Shown piece by piece: positions 44,016-53,162 of a DNA stretch of 64,000 nucleotides. This stretch comes from Pseudomonas lini. Lineage in GTDB: Bacteria; Pseudomonadota; Gammaproteobacteria; Pseudomonadales; Pseudomonadaceae. The notes below the pieces were generated by a model that had not been told where the DNA came from, searched no databases, and saw nothing but the letters and a program-made list of their open reading frames with translations. The first letter of the stretch is position 1; each line of letters starts with the position of its first letter. Location: assembly GCF_001042905.1 (NCBI RefSeq), contig NZ_JYLB01000002.1, positions 744,001 to 808,000 of the forward strand, read 5' to 3'. The position numbers were made by a program, and so were the translations under genes.

Positions 44016-44822
44016 TCACTTGAGCAGCTCCCGGCACACAGGTTTGTCGTGGGGCACGCCCAACAGTTCGCAGACGGTGCCGCAGATTTCGGTTTGTTTC
44101 GGTGCGGCGTTTTGGTTGAAGCTGAAGGCATCGCCGAGGACGAACAGTGGCACTTCGCGTTCTTCGGGCAGGAGGCCGTTGTGCGAGCGGTCGTTGTTCA
44201 TGCCGTGGTCGGCCGTCACCAGCACCTGGTAATCGGCGTCGAGCCAGCCTTGCAGGTAATCGGCAAGGATGATGTCGGCTGAGCGAGCGCTGTTGCGGTA
44301 CTGCGAGGTGTCGAGGCCGTGCTTGTGCCCGGCGTCGTCGATGTTCATGGGGTGGACCAATAAAAAGTTCGGCGCGTGGCGCAGGCGCAAGTTTTCCGCA
44401 TCGGCGAACAGGTGCGAGTCCGGGTAGTGGTCGTTCCAGTAGAAGTGACCGTGCTGGATCGGCAGTTTGGGGTCGTCGGTGTGACGATCCCGGGCGGCCA
44501 CGAATGGCGAACGGTTATACAACTCGCTGACCCAGTGATAGGCCGCGGCCGCGGTTTTCAGGCCTGCGTCGGTGGCGTAATGGTAGATGCTGCGCTGGTT
44601 GGACAGGCGCGAGACGTTGTTGTGAACGATACCGCTGACGATCGGCGTAACGCCGGTCAGGATGCATTCGTAAAGTGGTCGGGACAGGGCCGGCAGTTCG
44701 CACTCCAACTTGTAGAGTGCCGCGCGTCCTGCGCCAACGTAAGCCTGCAGATGCCCCATGGCGTGGCGCGCGACTTCGTAATTGAGGCCGTCGAGCACGA
44801 CAAGGATGACGTTGTGCTTCAT
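44016..44822 (-). CDS. alkaline-phosphatase superfamily protein (type I phosphodiesterase)
   Basis: 268 residues from ATG 44822 (MKHNVILVVLDGLNYEVAR; an in-frame codon at 44840 is the alternative). Metal-ligand signatures: VVLDGLN (Asp), a possible nucleophile in the ILTGVTPIVSGI stretch, NIDDAGHKHG (Asp, His) and TADHGMNN (Asp, His). No signal peptide, so cytoplasmic. It probably releases phosphate, or cleaves a phosphonate, from the imported compound. It lies inside the ABC operon between the binding protein and the permeases. Confidence 0.82.
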   Translation of the reverse strand: MKHNVILVVLDGLNYEVARHAMGHLQAYVGAGRAALYKLECELPALSRPLYECILTGVTPIVSGIVHNNVSRLSNQRSIYHYATDAGLKTAAAAYHWVSELYNRSPFVAARDRHTDDPKLPIQHGHFYWNDHYPDSHLFADAENLRLRHAPNFLLVHPMNIDDAGHKHGLDTSQYRNSARSADIILADYLQGWLDADYQVLVTADHGMNNDRSHNGLLPEEREVPLFVLGDAFSFNQNAAPKQTEICGTVCELLGVPHDKPVCRELLK

Positions 44823-44860
44823 AGGGCTGGGACTCCGCAAAAACAGTGAATATCGTCAAG

Positions 44861-44954
44861 CCTGTAGGAGCGAAGCTTGCTCGCGAAGGCGGACTGTCAG
44901 CCAACATCAATGTTGAATGTCAGTCCCTCTTCGCGGGCAAGCCTCGCTCCTACA
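44861..44954. repeat. REP pair inside the ABC operon
   Basis: CCTGTAGGAGCGAAGCTTGC and the inverse CTTCGCGGGCAAGCCTCGCT. It sits between the binding-protein gene and the phosphodiesterase gene, where it could lower downstream expression relative to the binding protein. Confidence 0.85.
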
Positions 44955-44993
44955 ATGAATCTCCATCAGATCCCCGAATGGGGATCTACGGTG

Positions 44994-46058
44994 TTACGGC
45001 ATGTTGATGATGACTTCTTCCTGCCACTTCTGCGGCAGCGACTTGGAGGTCTTTTCCCATGCATCGGCGTCTTTGATTGGCGTGACCTTTTTGTACTGCT
45101 CATTTGGCAGCAGTTTGGCCTTCACGTCTTCCGGCAGTTTGATGTGCTCGGCGCGGATCGGGCGGGCGTTGCCTTTCGCCAGGTTGATTTGGCCGGCATC
45201 GCTGAAGATGTATTCGCGGGTCAGCTTGGCGGCGTTCGGGTTCTTCGCGTATTTGTTGATGATGGTGGTGTAACCGGAAATCACCGAGCCGTCGGATGGA
45301 ATCAGCACGACGTAGTCATCCGGATTCGCCATCTTGGCCTTGTAACTCAGACCGTTGAAGTCCCAGACCACGCCGACTTCGATTTCACCCTTTTCCATCG
45401 TGGCAATCGTCGGGTTGGCCATGGACAGGCGGCCTTGCTTGGCGATGTCAGCGAACAGCAACAGGGCTGGCTGAATGTTTTTCTCGTCACCACCGTTGGC
45501 GAGGGCGGCGGCCAGTACGCCGTTGGCAGCTTGTGCGGCGGTGCTTACATCACCGATGGAAACTTTGTACTTGCCAGTCTTGAGGTCGGCCCATTTGGTC
45601 GGTGCTTCAGAACCGTGCAGCAGTTTTTTGTTGACGATAAACGCGATGGTGCCGGTGTAGGCCAGCGCCCAGTTACCGTCCTTGTCCTTGGCCCAATCCG
45701 GAATCTGTTCCCAAGTAGTTGGCTTATAAGGTTGCACCACGCCCTGCTTGACCGCGATCGGACCGAAGGCGGCACCGACGTCACCGATATCGGCGCTGGC
45801 GTTGTCTTTTTCGGCGGCGAACTTGGCGATTTCCTGGGCCGAGCTCATGTCGGTGTCGATGTGTTTCAGGCCATATTTCTTGGCCAGGTCTTCCCAGGTG
45901 CCTTTCCAGTTGGCCCAGTCATCGGGCATGCCGACGCTGTTGACTGCGCCTTCCGCTTTCGCAGCGGCTTCCAGGGTTTTCAGATCATCCGCCGCCATGG
46001 CGGAGGTGCACAGGGCAATGGTCGAGCCTAACAGTGATGCCAGGAAAAACTGTTTCAT
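44994..46058 (-). CDS. ABC importer periplasmic substrate-binding protein
   Basis: 354 residues. Signal peptide (ends near TSAMA). PotD/iron-binding-like family: DIGDVGAAFGPIAVKQGVVQ, FIVNKKLLHGSEAPTKWADL, EVGVVWDFNGLSYKAKM. First gene of the cluster and divergent from a GntR-UTRA regulator. The substrate is unknown; phosphatase neighbours suggest a phosphorylated or phosphonate solute such as 2-aminoethylphosphonate, but there are no phnW/phnX genes nearby. Confidence 0.88.
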   Translation of the reverse strand: MKQFFLASLLGSTIALCTSAMAADDLKTLEAAAKAEGAVNSVGMPDDWANWKGTWEDLAKKYGLKHIDTDMSSAQEIAKFAAEKDNASADIGDVGAAFGPIAVKQGVVQPYKPTTWEQIPDWAKDKDGNWALAYTGTIAFIVNKKLLHGSEAPTKWADLKTGKYKVSIGDVSTAAQAANGVLAAALANGGDEKNIQPALLLFADIAKQGRLSMANPTIATMEKGEIEVGVVWDFNGLSYKAKMANPDDYVVLIPSDGSVISGYTTIINKYAKNPNAAKLTREYIFSDAGQINLAKGNARPIRAEHIKLPEDVKAKLLPNEQYKKVTPIKDADAWEKTSKSLPQKWQEEVIINMP

Positions 46059-46103
46059 CCGAAGCTCCTTTGGGCGTTTTCAACGCTGCGATTGCGGTTG
46101 TGT

Positions 46104-46115
46104 TGGTCTAGGTCA
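46104..46115. promoter_or_regulatory. probable GntR-UTRA operator near the binding-protein gene
   Basis: TGGTCTAGGTCA, 46 bases before the start of the binding-protein gene; matches the HutC/PhnF-type palindrome TGGTNTAGACCA at most positions and shares TGGTCTAG with the second site at 46383. Confidence 0.55.
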
Positions 46116-46382
46116 GCAATACCTGAGCCAATTTAGGCGGGTTGGATGACATTTTGATGTCGACGACCGGTCGGCCTGAATTTTCTGCGCTCGGATACGC
46201 GGGGTGCGAGATAAGCGTAGACCATCGCTAAAGAGCTGATATGAAAGGGACTTGGCCATAAAATTGCAGGTGTCTGGCGCAACCGTTCGGCGGCTTTGTC
46301 ATCTGTCAGTCATGTGCAGTGCCTAGGCTTGCAGGCAGTTGAAGGAACCGATTTGAATCACGGTTCCGCCCTGAATCAGTGC

Positions 46383-46394
46383 TGGTCTAGTCCA
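46383..46394. promoter_or_regulatory. probable GntR-UTRA operator near the regulator gene
   Basis: TGGTCTAGTCCA, 15 bases before the regulator start codon. Near-palindromic (one mismatched pair) and typical in form for HutC/PhnF-type regulators. Confidence 0.6.
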
Positions 46395-46408
46395 GATAGG
46401 TAACGTTG

Positions 46409-47122
46409 ATGCGCATCGAGACCACCAAAGCGGTGACAGCCATCGGGCAGGTTCTGCAGGAACAGCTCGACCACGGCCTGTTGGCGCCCGGGAGCAAGTT
46501 GCCGGCAGAGCGCAAGCTCAGTGAGTTGTTCGGTACCACGCGGATCACCGTGCGTGAGGCTTTATTGCAGCTGGAGGCCCAGGGCCAGATTTATCGCGAG
46601 GAGCGACGCGGCTGGTTCGTGTCACCACCGCGACTGGCTTATAACCTGATGCAGCGCAGCCACTTTCACGCGATGGTCAGTGCCCAAGGGCGGGTGCCGT
46701 CCACCGAGGTAATTTCGGCGCGCTTGCAGCCTGCGTCGGCGGCGGTGTGTGCCTGGTTGCAGTTGCCGGCGCTGTCGAGCGTGATCCAGATCTGCCGCTC
46801 GCGACGGATTGACGGGAGATTGGTGTTGTATGTGGAGCACTACCTGAACCCGCAGTATTTCCCGGGGATTCTGGACTTCGATCTGAATCAGTCGATGACC
46901 GAACTCTATGCCCGGCATTACGACTTGCATTACGGGCGGGTGCGCTTCGAGATTGTGCCGACGGCGTTGTCGGTGGACGCAGCGGCGGCTTTGCGCGTGT
47001 CGGTGGGCAGCCCGGGGTTGCGGATTGCCCGGGTCAATTACGATCACCACCAGCGGTTGATCGATTGTGACCTGGAATTTTGGCGACATGATGCGATTCA
47101 TGTCGGGGTGGATGTGGTTTGA
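46409..47122 (+). CDS. GntR family regulator with UTRA domain (PhnF/HutC-like)
   Basis: 237 residues from ATG 46409. N-terminal winged helix: GSKLPAERKLSELFGTTRIT and VREALLQLEAQGQIYREERR; C-terminal UTRA ligand domain (ICRSRRIDGRLVLYVEHYLN, DHHQRLIDCDLEFWRHD). Divergent from the ABC cluster; two TGGTCTAG-type sites flank the shared 350-base region, so it likely represses the importer until the substrate is present. It converges on the mscS-type gene with a 3-base gap. Confidence 0.9.
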   Translation: MRIETTKAVTAIGQVLQEQLDHGLLAPGSKLPAERKLSELFGTTRITVREALLQLEAQGQIYREERRGWFVSPPRLAYNLMQRSHFHAMVSAQGRVPSTEVISARLQPASAAVCAWLQLPALSSVIQICRSRRIDGRLVLYVEHYLNPQYFPGILDFDLNQSMTELYARHYDLHYGRVRFEIVPTALSVDAAAALRVSVGSPGLRIARVNYDHHQRLIDCDLEFWRHDAIHVGVDVV

Positions 47123-47125
47123 GTT

Positions 47126-49261
47126 CTATTCCTTGGCGACGTGCACACTCATGCGCGGCGTCGCCAGATCCAGCCCGGCTTCATCCAGATGCCGCTTGAG
47201 CGACAGGTTGAACGCCCGGGAAACTTCCCACTGTTTGATCGGCGCAGTCTTGAAGCGTGCGCGAAGAATCGCGTTGCCGGACTCGAAACTTTCTACCCCC
47301 TGAATCTCCAGCGGCGACCAGATGTTTCGCCGTTGCAGCGGGTCGGTGCGCATTTTCTGGCCGACTTCGCGCATCAGTTTGATCGCCTCGTCGATGTCCA
47401 TGTTGGAGGGCACCGCCACCCGGAAGATCGCGTAGCCGAATTCCCGGGAGTAGTTCTTGATACTTTTGATTTCGCTGAACGGAATGGTGTGGACGATGCC
47501 GTCGATGTCCCGCAGGCGTACGGTGCGGATGGTCAGGCCTTCGACCGTGCCCAGGTGGCCGCCGACGTCCACGTAGTCGTCGATGGCCAGGGAGTCTTCG
47601 ATGATGATGAACAGCCCGGTGATCAGGTCAGCCACCAGTGACTGCGCGCCGAAACCGATGGCCAGACCGATTACGCCGGCACCGGCCAGCAACGGCGTGA
47701 CGTTCATGCCCATGTTCGCCAGGGCGACGATCAGCGCAATGATGAAAATCGCCACGAACAGTACGTTGCGGATCAGCGGCATCATCGTCTGCGCGCGGGC
47801 ATTGGCCTGGCCTTTGCGCGAGCGGGTGAGGGCGTGATGCACGGCGGTGTCGCTGAGGATCCAGATCAGCCAGGCAAAAATCAGCGTGCCACCGAGGCTG
47901 AACAGTTTGACGCTGACTTCATGGCCTTCGCCTTCGGTGAAGCGGATCAGCGACATGCCCCAGACCCGCAGGCCGAGCTCGATGAATGCCAGCCACACCA
48001 GCAGATGGGCGAGGGTGTAGAAAAAGCTTTTCAGGCGATCCGAATACAGCGCGTGGCGTTTCACGCTGCGTTGCGGTTTCAGTGAATGGCGGCGCACCAA
48101 CCCATTGATGACCATGCACAACACCAGCAGCACGGTGCAGATCAGTGATTGACGCAAGGCCGTGCTGGTGTCACCGGCAGAGACGAAGGTGGCGAACAGC
48201 GAGATGCCCACCAGCACCAGCGCTGGCAGATACCAAAAGGTGCCGAGGATTTCGATCGTGTCGCTCAAGGCCCGGCGAGTCAGGCGCCGGGACAGCGGTT
48301 GGTTGCGGATCAAGTGCGCGATGGGCCGACGGAAACGCAGAACGAAATAACCAGTGGCGATCGCCGCGAGCACATTGGCGAACGTCGCTGCTGTATGGGC
48401 CAAGTGACTGCCGAGACTTTCAACCAGACGGGGGTCGCTCAGGGCTTCACCGAAGGCGGCGAAACTGCCGATCAGCCACAACGGGCGGAAAGCCTGATGC
48501 CGCAGAATGAACAAGGCGCGGTGGCGATGCGGGCCATCCAGCACGGAAAACGCGATCACGCAGATCGCCGAGAAACAGGTGCCGACCACCAGCGCATAGG
48601 CCAGCACCATGGCCAGGCTTTTGCCCAATGACGAAGGCAGGGCGTAGGTCATGTAAACCGTCATGACCAAGGCAATCAACCACGGCCCGAGTTTGCGCAA
48701 GGCGAAGCGCAGCATGTCCAGCGCCTTGGGGTGTTGCGGTAATTCTTCGGTCAGGCCAAAGCGCATGCGCACCCGGTGGCCGAGCCAGATCAGGGCGGCG
48801 GCCAGCAGGCTCCAGACCATCAGGATCACAGCGAACGCGAAGATGATCGGCAGCCATTCATTGGCCGGCAGCATCAGCGCCGCCAGTTCATCCTTGGCCA
48901 GATCGACCTCTTCGGACCAGCGATTGAGAGGGCTATCGGCGCCGGAAAATTGCTTTTCGAAACCGGCCAGGGTGCCGCCGATCAGGCCCAGCACGCCTTC
49001 TTCGGTGGTTGGCTGAGCCTTTTGGGTGACGTCGCGCAGTTTTTTCAGGTCCGTCAGTAGCTGGGTGCGCTGCTGATCGTTTTCCAGAGACTTGATGACT
49101 TCGTCCAGCGATTGCCCCAGCGGCTCTTGTGCTTGCGGCTGGGTTTTTGCCGAGCCATTGAGCAGCCCCGGCAAACTGACCGCCTGGGCAGGTGCCATCG
49201 GCAGCAGTGTCATCAGGCAGACAAGGAACAAACACGGCAGGGCAAAAAGACGAGCGAACAC
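47126..49261 (-). CDS. large MscS-type mechanosensitive channel
   Basis: 711 residues from GTG 49261 (GAGG 6 bases before); a TTG at 49267 is the alternative. Signal peptide, a periplasmic helical region (about 30-130), some eleven membrane segments and a C-terminal MscS core: AGAGVIGLAIGFGAQSLVAD is the pore helix TM3 and IEDSLAIDDYVDVGGHLGTV the beta domain. Opens on membrane tension to release solutes. YbiO-like architecture. Confidence 0.9.
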   Translation of the reverse strand: MFARLFALPCLFLVCLMTLLPMAPAQAVSLPGLLNGSAKTQPQAQEPLGQSLDEVIKSLENDQQRTQLLTDLKKLRDVTQKAQPTTEEGVLGLIGGTLAGFEKQFSGADSPLNRWSEEVDLAKDELAALMLPANEWLPIIFAFAVILMVWSLLAAALIWLGHRVRMRFGLTEELPQHPKALDMLRFALRKLGPWLIALVMTVYMTYALPSSLGKSLAMVLAYALVVGTCFSAICVIAFSVLDGPHRHRALFILRHQAFRPLWLIGSFAAFGEALSDPRLVESLGSHLAHTAATFANVLAAIATGYFVLRFRRPIAHLIRNQPLSRRLTRRALSDTIEILGTFWYLPALVLVGISLFATFVSAGDTSTALRQSLICTVLLVLCMVINGLVRRHSLKPQRSVKRHALYSDRLKSFFYTLAHLLVWLAFIELGLRVWGMSLIRFTEGEGHEVSVKLFSLGGTLIFAWLIWILSDTAVHHALTRSRKGQANARAQTMMPLIRNVLFVAIFIIALIVALANMGMNVTPLLAGAGVIGLAIGFGAQSLVADLITGLFIIIEDSLAIDDYVDVGGHLGTVEGLTIRTVRLRDIDGIVHTIPFSEIKSIKNYSREFGYAIFRVAVPSNMDIDEAIKLMREVGQKMRTDPLQRRNIWSPLEIQGVESFESGNAILRARFKTAPIKQWEVSRAFNLSLKRHLDEAGLDLATPRMSVHVAKE

Positions 49262-49333
49262 GGTCAACCTCGGATGAACGAATCGGCCGAGTGTACGAGC
49301 CCGTCAAAATCAATGCGAGCCAGGCGCGAGGAT

Positions 49334-49510
49334 TTATTCGTTGAGTTTGGCGAGGATCTTGTAGATCACGGTGGCGAGGATCATCAGCATGCCGACCCAC
49401 ATCGCGAACACACCAACGTTCTTGTCGCGAAAGTTGAAGCCGATGGCCAGCATGATCATCCCGGAAAGAATCGGGATCAGCATGGAGTGGAACGAAGACA
49501 TCGAGATCAT
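49334..49510 (-). CDS. small two-helix membrane protein (58 aa)
   Basis: ATG 49510 (MISMSSFHSMLIPILSGMIM) or ATG 49501. Two hydrophobic helices joined by FNFRDKNVG, ending KILAKLNE. Upstream in-frame codons fall within a REP element and are rejected. It precedes the mscS-type gene on the same strand by 72 bases and may be cotranscribed. Function unknown. Confidence 0.7.
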   Translation of the reverse strand: MISMSSFHSMLIPILSGMIMLAIGFNFRDKNVGVFAMWVGMLMILATVIYKILAKLNE

Positions 49511-49576
49511 GGTGACAGCCTTGTCGGAGAGGGGTATTGCAAGTCTAGGCGGCTTTCGGACGAGCGGAGGTGATGT

Positions 49577-49708
49577 GTGTAGGAGCTGCCGCAGGCTGCG
49601 ATCTTTTGATCTTGGCTGCTTCAAATGTGCTGAAAATCAAGATCAAAAGATCGCAGCCTGCGGCAGCTCCTACAGGGGATCGCGTTCACCCTGTAGGAGT
49701 TGATCTTT
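49577..49708. repeat. REP pair (second class) plus a partial third unit
   Basis: GTAGGAGCTGCCGCAGGCTG and its inverse, with inner GATCTTTTGATCTT/AAGATCAAAAGATC arms, then a half unit CCCTGTAGGAGTTGATCTTT (49688-49707). Confidence 0.8.
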
Positions 49709-49713
49709 GAGGG

Positions 49714-51003
49714 CTACGGCAATTCGCGGCAGGCGTAGAACGCGCTCAGCACTTTGACCAGGTGCGCCAGGTCATGGCTGCCGCACAGCTCGCGGATCGA
49801 GTGCATCGCGAACGTCGGCAAACCGATGTCCACGGTGCGCACGCCCAGGTGGCTGGCGGTGATCGGGCCGATGGTCGAACCGCAGCCCATGTCGCTGCGC
49901 ACCACGAAGCTCTGCACCGGTACTTCTTCGGCCATGCACAAATGGCGGAAGAAGCCGGCGGTTTCGCTGTTGGTGGCGTAGCGCTGGTTGCTGTTGACCT
50001 TGATCACCGGGCCGGCGTTGAGTTTCGGGCCGTGGTTGGCGTCGTGCTTGTCCGCATAGTTCGGGTGCACGCCGTGGGCGTTATCGGCCGAGACCAGCAG
50101 GGATTTCTGAATGGTCCGTACGAATTCATCCCCTTCGGGCAACAGACGGCGCAGGGTTTGCTCAAGCATTGGACCGTCGGCGCCACAGGCCGAGCAGGAG
50201 CCGACTTCTTCATGATCGTTGCAGACCAGCACGCAGGTTTCGTCGGTTTCGGTCGTCAGCAAAGCTTGCAGGCCGGCGTAGCACGACAGCAAGTTATCGA
50301 GGCGCGCACCCGCAATGAAATCACCATGCAGGCCAATGACCGCAGCGCTTTGGGTGTCGTAGAAGCTCAACTCGTAATCGAGCACCACGTCGGCGTTCAG
50401 GCCATGTTCGCGGGCGAGTTGATCGGTGAGCACGGCGCGGAAGTCCACGCGTTCGTCACCGGCGAATTGCGCGAGGATCGGCGGCAGTTCGGTCTGGGCA
50501 TTGATCGCCCAGCCCATGTTGGCTTCGCGGTTGAGGTGAATGGCCAGGTTCGGAATGATCGCAATCGGTGCCTTGAAGTCGATCAACTGGCTCTCGACCT
50601 TGCCATCACGGCGGAACGTCACGCGGCCGGCCAGAGACAGATCGCGGTCGAACCACGGCGCCAGCAGCGCACCGCCATACACTTCGACGCCCAGTTGCCA
50701 GAAGCCCTGGCGTTGCAGTTCCGGTTGGGGTTTGACCCGCAGGCACGGGCTATCGGTGTGCGCACCGACCAGGCGGATGCCACCGTGCAGGGGCGAATGA
50801 CGGCCCATTTTGAACGCGACGATCGAAGAGTCGTTACGGGTGACGTAGTAACGACCATTGGCTTCGGTGGTCCATGGCTCGCGCTCATCGAGGCGCATAA
50901 AGCCGGCCGCTTCCAGACGCTGAACAAGGCTGGCGGTGGCATGGAAAGGGGTAGGGGAGGCCTTGAGGAAGTCGATCAGGCCTTGGTTCAACTCTTCGCG
51001 CAT
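49714..51003 (-). CDS. apeB: M18 family aminopeptidase
   Basis: 429 residues from ATG 51003 ([20 protein letters not shown]). Zinc ligands are in [33 protein letters not shown] and [21 protein letters not shown]. Dodecameric metallo-aminopeptidase for N-terminal acidic or hydrophobic residues. Cytoplasmic. Further upstream in-frame codons lack a ribosome-binding site. Ends next to a REP group. Confidence 0.94.
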   Translation of the reverse strand: MREELNQGLIDFLKASPTPFHATASLVQRLEAAGFMRLDEREPWTTEANGRYYVTRNDSSIVAFKMGRHSPLHGGIRLVGAHTDSPCLRVKPQPELQRQGFWQLGVEVYGGALLAPWFDRDLSLAGRVTFRRDGKVESQLIDFKAPIAIIPNLAIHLNREANMGWAINAQTELPPILAQFAGDERVDFRAVLTDQLAREHGLNADVVLDYELSFYDTQSAAVIGLHGDFIAGARLDNLLSCYAGLQALLTTETDETCVLVCNDHEEVGSCSACGADGPMLEQTLRRLLPEGDEFVRTIQKSLLVSADNAHGVHPNYADKHDANHGPKLNAGPVIKVNSNQRYATNSETAGFFRHLCMAEEVPVQSFVVRSDMGCGSTIGPITASHLGVRTVDIGLPTFAMHSIRELCGSHDLAHLVKVLSAFYACRELP

Positions 51004-51096
51004 AAGAAGCTCCAGACAGCAGTGGCGCCAGTTTAGCGTATTGGCCCACGGCATTGCAGACACAATGCCATCCGGTGTGTAACGACTACTGGAAAG

Positions 51097-51936
51097 TCAG
51101 CCGGTGATCAGTTCGCCGCAGAGGAACACTTCGCGACGCTGTTTGCGGCCAACGTGTTCATGTTTGCTCGCGAGGTATACCGGGTTGAATTTTTCCCGCG
51201 AGAAGTCGGGTTGCTGTCTGACGTATTCATCCACCAGGCGGTCATAGTCGGCTTCGGTGATGAACTTGTAGATATCCCGGCGATAAAAGAATCCCAACTG
51301 GAAACCCAGGGTTTCGCTGGAATGAGCAGTCATGCCGGAAAAGCAGTTTTCAAAATCGATGGCTTTGAGAGGTTTGCGTGTTTCGGGAATCATGATGTTG
51401 CCGGCCCAGAAGTCCATGTGCGTGATGTTCTTCAGGGCCAAGGAATGCAGCAATTCGAACGCATCGAGAATGAAGGCTTCGACGTGTTCCGGGTGTTGGC
51501 TGAGCCACTGCACGCCGTTGACATGGTCGTCGAGCAGGCGCGTGAGTAAGAAATACTCCAGGGTCAGGCCCATTCGATCACGGGTATAACCGAAGCCTTG
51601 CAGCGGGGGCATTTGCACCCCGCGGCGTTGGGCTTCATGGGTATTGATCAGCTCTTCCAGTGGCCAGTCGAATCGGCCATTGCGCTGCGGCTTGCCCAGG
51701 GTTACCCGGACTTTGGCCTTGAAGGAGTCCAGCGGCTGGACCTTGGCAAACAGCGGTGTATCGCCGGATACCAGTGGTGCGCTTGCCCGTGAGAGTTTGC
51801 GAGCGCGGCGTTTGTTAATCAGCTGTTCAAGCGCACGTTGTGTTTCGACGCAAGGCGGCTCGCTCAAGTGCAGCGTGGTGTTGAACAGGCTGAAAGTGAA
51901 GGGGTAGTCGCGTTGAAGTGTCTTACTGCTGAACAC
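51097..51936 (-). CDS. WaaP/InaA-like kinase-fold protein
   Basis: 279 residues from GTG 51936. Kinase-like residues: catalytic loop HMDFWAGNIMI (HxDxxxxN) and metal-binding KAIDFENC (DF.), with a possible lysine in PLFAKVQPLDSFKAKV. This fits the lipopolysaccharide kinase/InaA group, so it may phosphorylate an envelope sugar or be a stress-linked pseudokinase. No transmembrane segment. It stands alone after the rluA terminator. Confidence 0.75.
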   Translation of the reverse strand: MFSSKTLQRDYPFTFSLFNTTLHLSEPPCVETQRALEQLINKRRARKLSRASAPLVSGDTPLFAKVQPLDSFKAKVRVTLGKPQRNGRFDWPLEELINTHEAQRRGVQMPPLQGFGYTRDRMGLTLEYFLLTRLLDDHVNGVQWLSQHPEHVEAFILDAFELLHSLALKNITHMDFWAGNIMIPETRKPLKAIDFENCFSGMTAHSSETLGFQLGFFYRRDIYKFITEADYDRLVDEYVRQQPDFSREKFNPVYLASKHEHVGRKQRREVFLCGELITG

Positions 51937-52045
51937 AAGGGCGTCCTGCCTGATATCTAAGTGCTGTCATTTCACGATTTTTTACAAAACCATAACAATT
52001 TCTTCACGTTATCTTAACGGCGTTTTGTGTTAGCAAATAGCAAAT

Positions 52046-52072
52046 AAAAACGCCCTTCGACGGAAGGGCGTT
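52046..52072 (-). terminator. terminator after rluA
   Basis: Minus strand: AACGCCCTTC-CGTC-GAAGGGCGTTTTTA, 10-bp perfect stem. Confidence 0.9.
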
Positions 52073-52092
52073 ATGTTTGTCCGGCGTGTTAC

Positions 52093-52728
52093 TCAGAAGG
52101 GCGCAGGGCACTCGAATCGCAAGCGTTCGCCGCTTTGCGGGTGAGTAAAACTCAGCATGCTCGCGTGCAGGCACAGACGTGGCCAGGCAGCGAGTGCTTG
52201 CTCATGGGCGTAAAGCCCGTCACCCAACAGCGGGTGACCTATCGACAGCATGTGCACGCGCAACTGGTGAGAGCGGCCGGTGATCGGCGTCAGCTCGACG
52301 CGGCACCAGTCGCCACAACGCTCCAGCACACGCCAGAAGGTCAAGGCATGCTTGCCGAACTCGTGGTCCACCACGTGGCGTGGCTTGGTCGGCGGGTCGT
52401 AGCGCAGGGGCAGATCGATGCTGCCGCTGTCCAGTTCCGGTTGTCCCCAGCACAGGGCGGTGTAGGCCTTTTCGGTTTCGCGGTCGTGAAATTGCCGAGA
52501 CAGCTCGCGATGAGTGTCCGGGTCACGGGCCAACAGAATGATGCCGGAAGTTTCCCAGTCCAGCCGATGAACAATTCGTGCTTCCGGGTAGCCGTTTTCT
52601 TGCAGGCGCGTAATCAGGCAGTCCTTGTTGTCATCAGCCCGGCCAGGGACGGAGAGCAACAGGGTCGGCTTGTCCACCACGAGTACGGCGGCGTCCTGAT
52701 GGATGATGCGGATGTTGGACAACGGCAT
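52093..52728 (-). CDS. rluA: pseudouridine synthase RluA family
   Basis: 211 residues, no S4 domain. Catalytic Asp57 in HRLDWETSG; downstream GRSHQLRVHMLSIGHPLLGD is the RluA signature. RluA modifies 23S rRNA U746 and tRNA U32. Located downstream of minCDE with a REP element in between, as from memory in other Pseudomonas. Confidence 0.93.
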   Translation of the reverse strand: MPLSNIRIIHQDAAVLVVDKPTLLLSVPGRADDNKDCLITRLQENGYPEARIVHRLDWETSGIILLARDPDTHRELSRQFHDRETEKAYTALCWGQPELDSGSIDLPLRYDPPTKPRHVVDHEFGKHALTFWRVLERCGDWCRVELTPITGRSHQLRVHMLSIGHPLLGDGLYAHEQALAAWPRLCLHASMLSFTHPQSGERLRFECPAPF

Positions 52729-52753
52729 TAAAACAGCCTCGTAACAAACGCCA

Positions 52754-52889
52754 ACGGCGGCTCAGGCCCTTCATCGGCCCCTGTAGGAGCTGCCGCAGGC
52801 TGCGATCTTTTGATTTTGCTTTTAAACAAGATCAAAAGATCGCAGCCTGCGGCAGCTCCTACAAAAGCCTGGAGGGCCTGAGCCGCCGT
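52754..52889. repeat. REP pair enclosed by 17-bp perfect inverted arms
   Basis: Outer arms ACGGCGGCTCAGGCCCT (52754-52770) and its exact inverse (52873-52889). Inner REP of the second class, GTAGGAGCTGCCGCAGGCTG and inverse with GATCTTTTGAT/ATCAAAAGATC. The whole 136 bases can fold as one long hairpin between minE and rluA. Confidence 0.85.
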
Positions 52890-52907
52890 GGCTCCCGCCG
52901 GATCGAC

Positions 52908-53162
52908 TCAGCGATCTGGCAGGGTGATATTGAGTTCCAGGATCGAGCAGCTGCCCTGGTTTTCCAGAGCGACGTGCACGTCATCGGACCCGATATTGAC
53001 GTACTTGCGGATCACTTCCACCAGTTCCTTCTGCAAGGCTGGCAGGTAATCCGGCGTACTGCGCTGGCCGCGTTCATGCGCCACGATGATCTGTAGACGC
53101 TCTTTCGCTACCGAGGCGGTATTAGGCTTTTTGTTGGCACGAAAGAAGTCAAAAAGGTTCAT
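52908..53162 (-). CDS. minE: cell division topological specificity factor MinE
   Basis: 84 residues. N-terminal membrane-targeting segment [13 protein letters not shown], then the anti-MinCD helix [15 protein letters not shown] and the C-terminal beta dimer domain. Stimulates MinD ATPase and drives pole-to-pole oscillation. ATG overlaps the minD stop by one base. Confidence 0.96.
   Translation of the reverse strand: MNLFDFFRANKKPNTASVAKERLQIIVAHERGQRSTPDYLPALQKELVEVIRKYVNIGSDDVHVALENQGSCSILELNITLPDR

Noticed and set aside
49762..51036. 424-codon open frame opposite apeB
   Set aside because: Antisense to a complete M18 peptidase; typical high-GC mirror frame.
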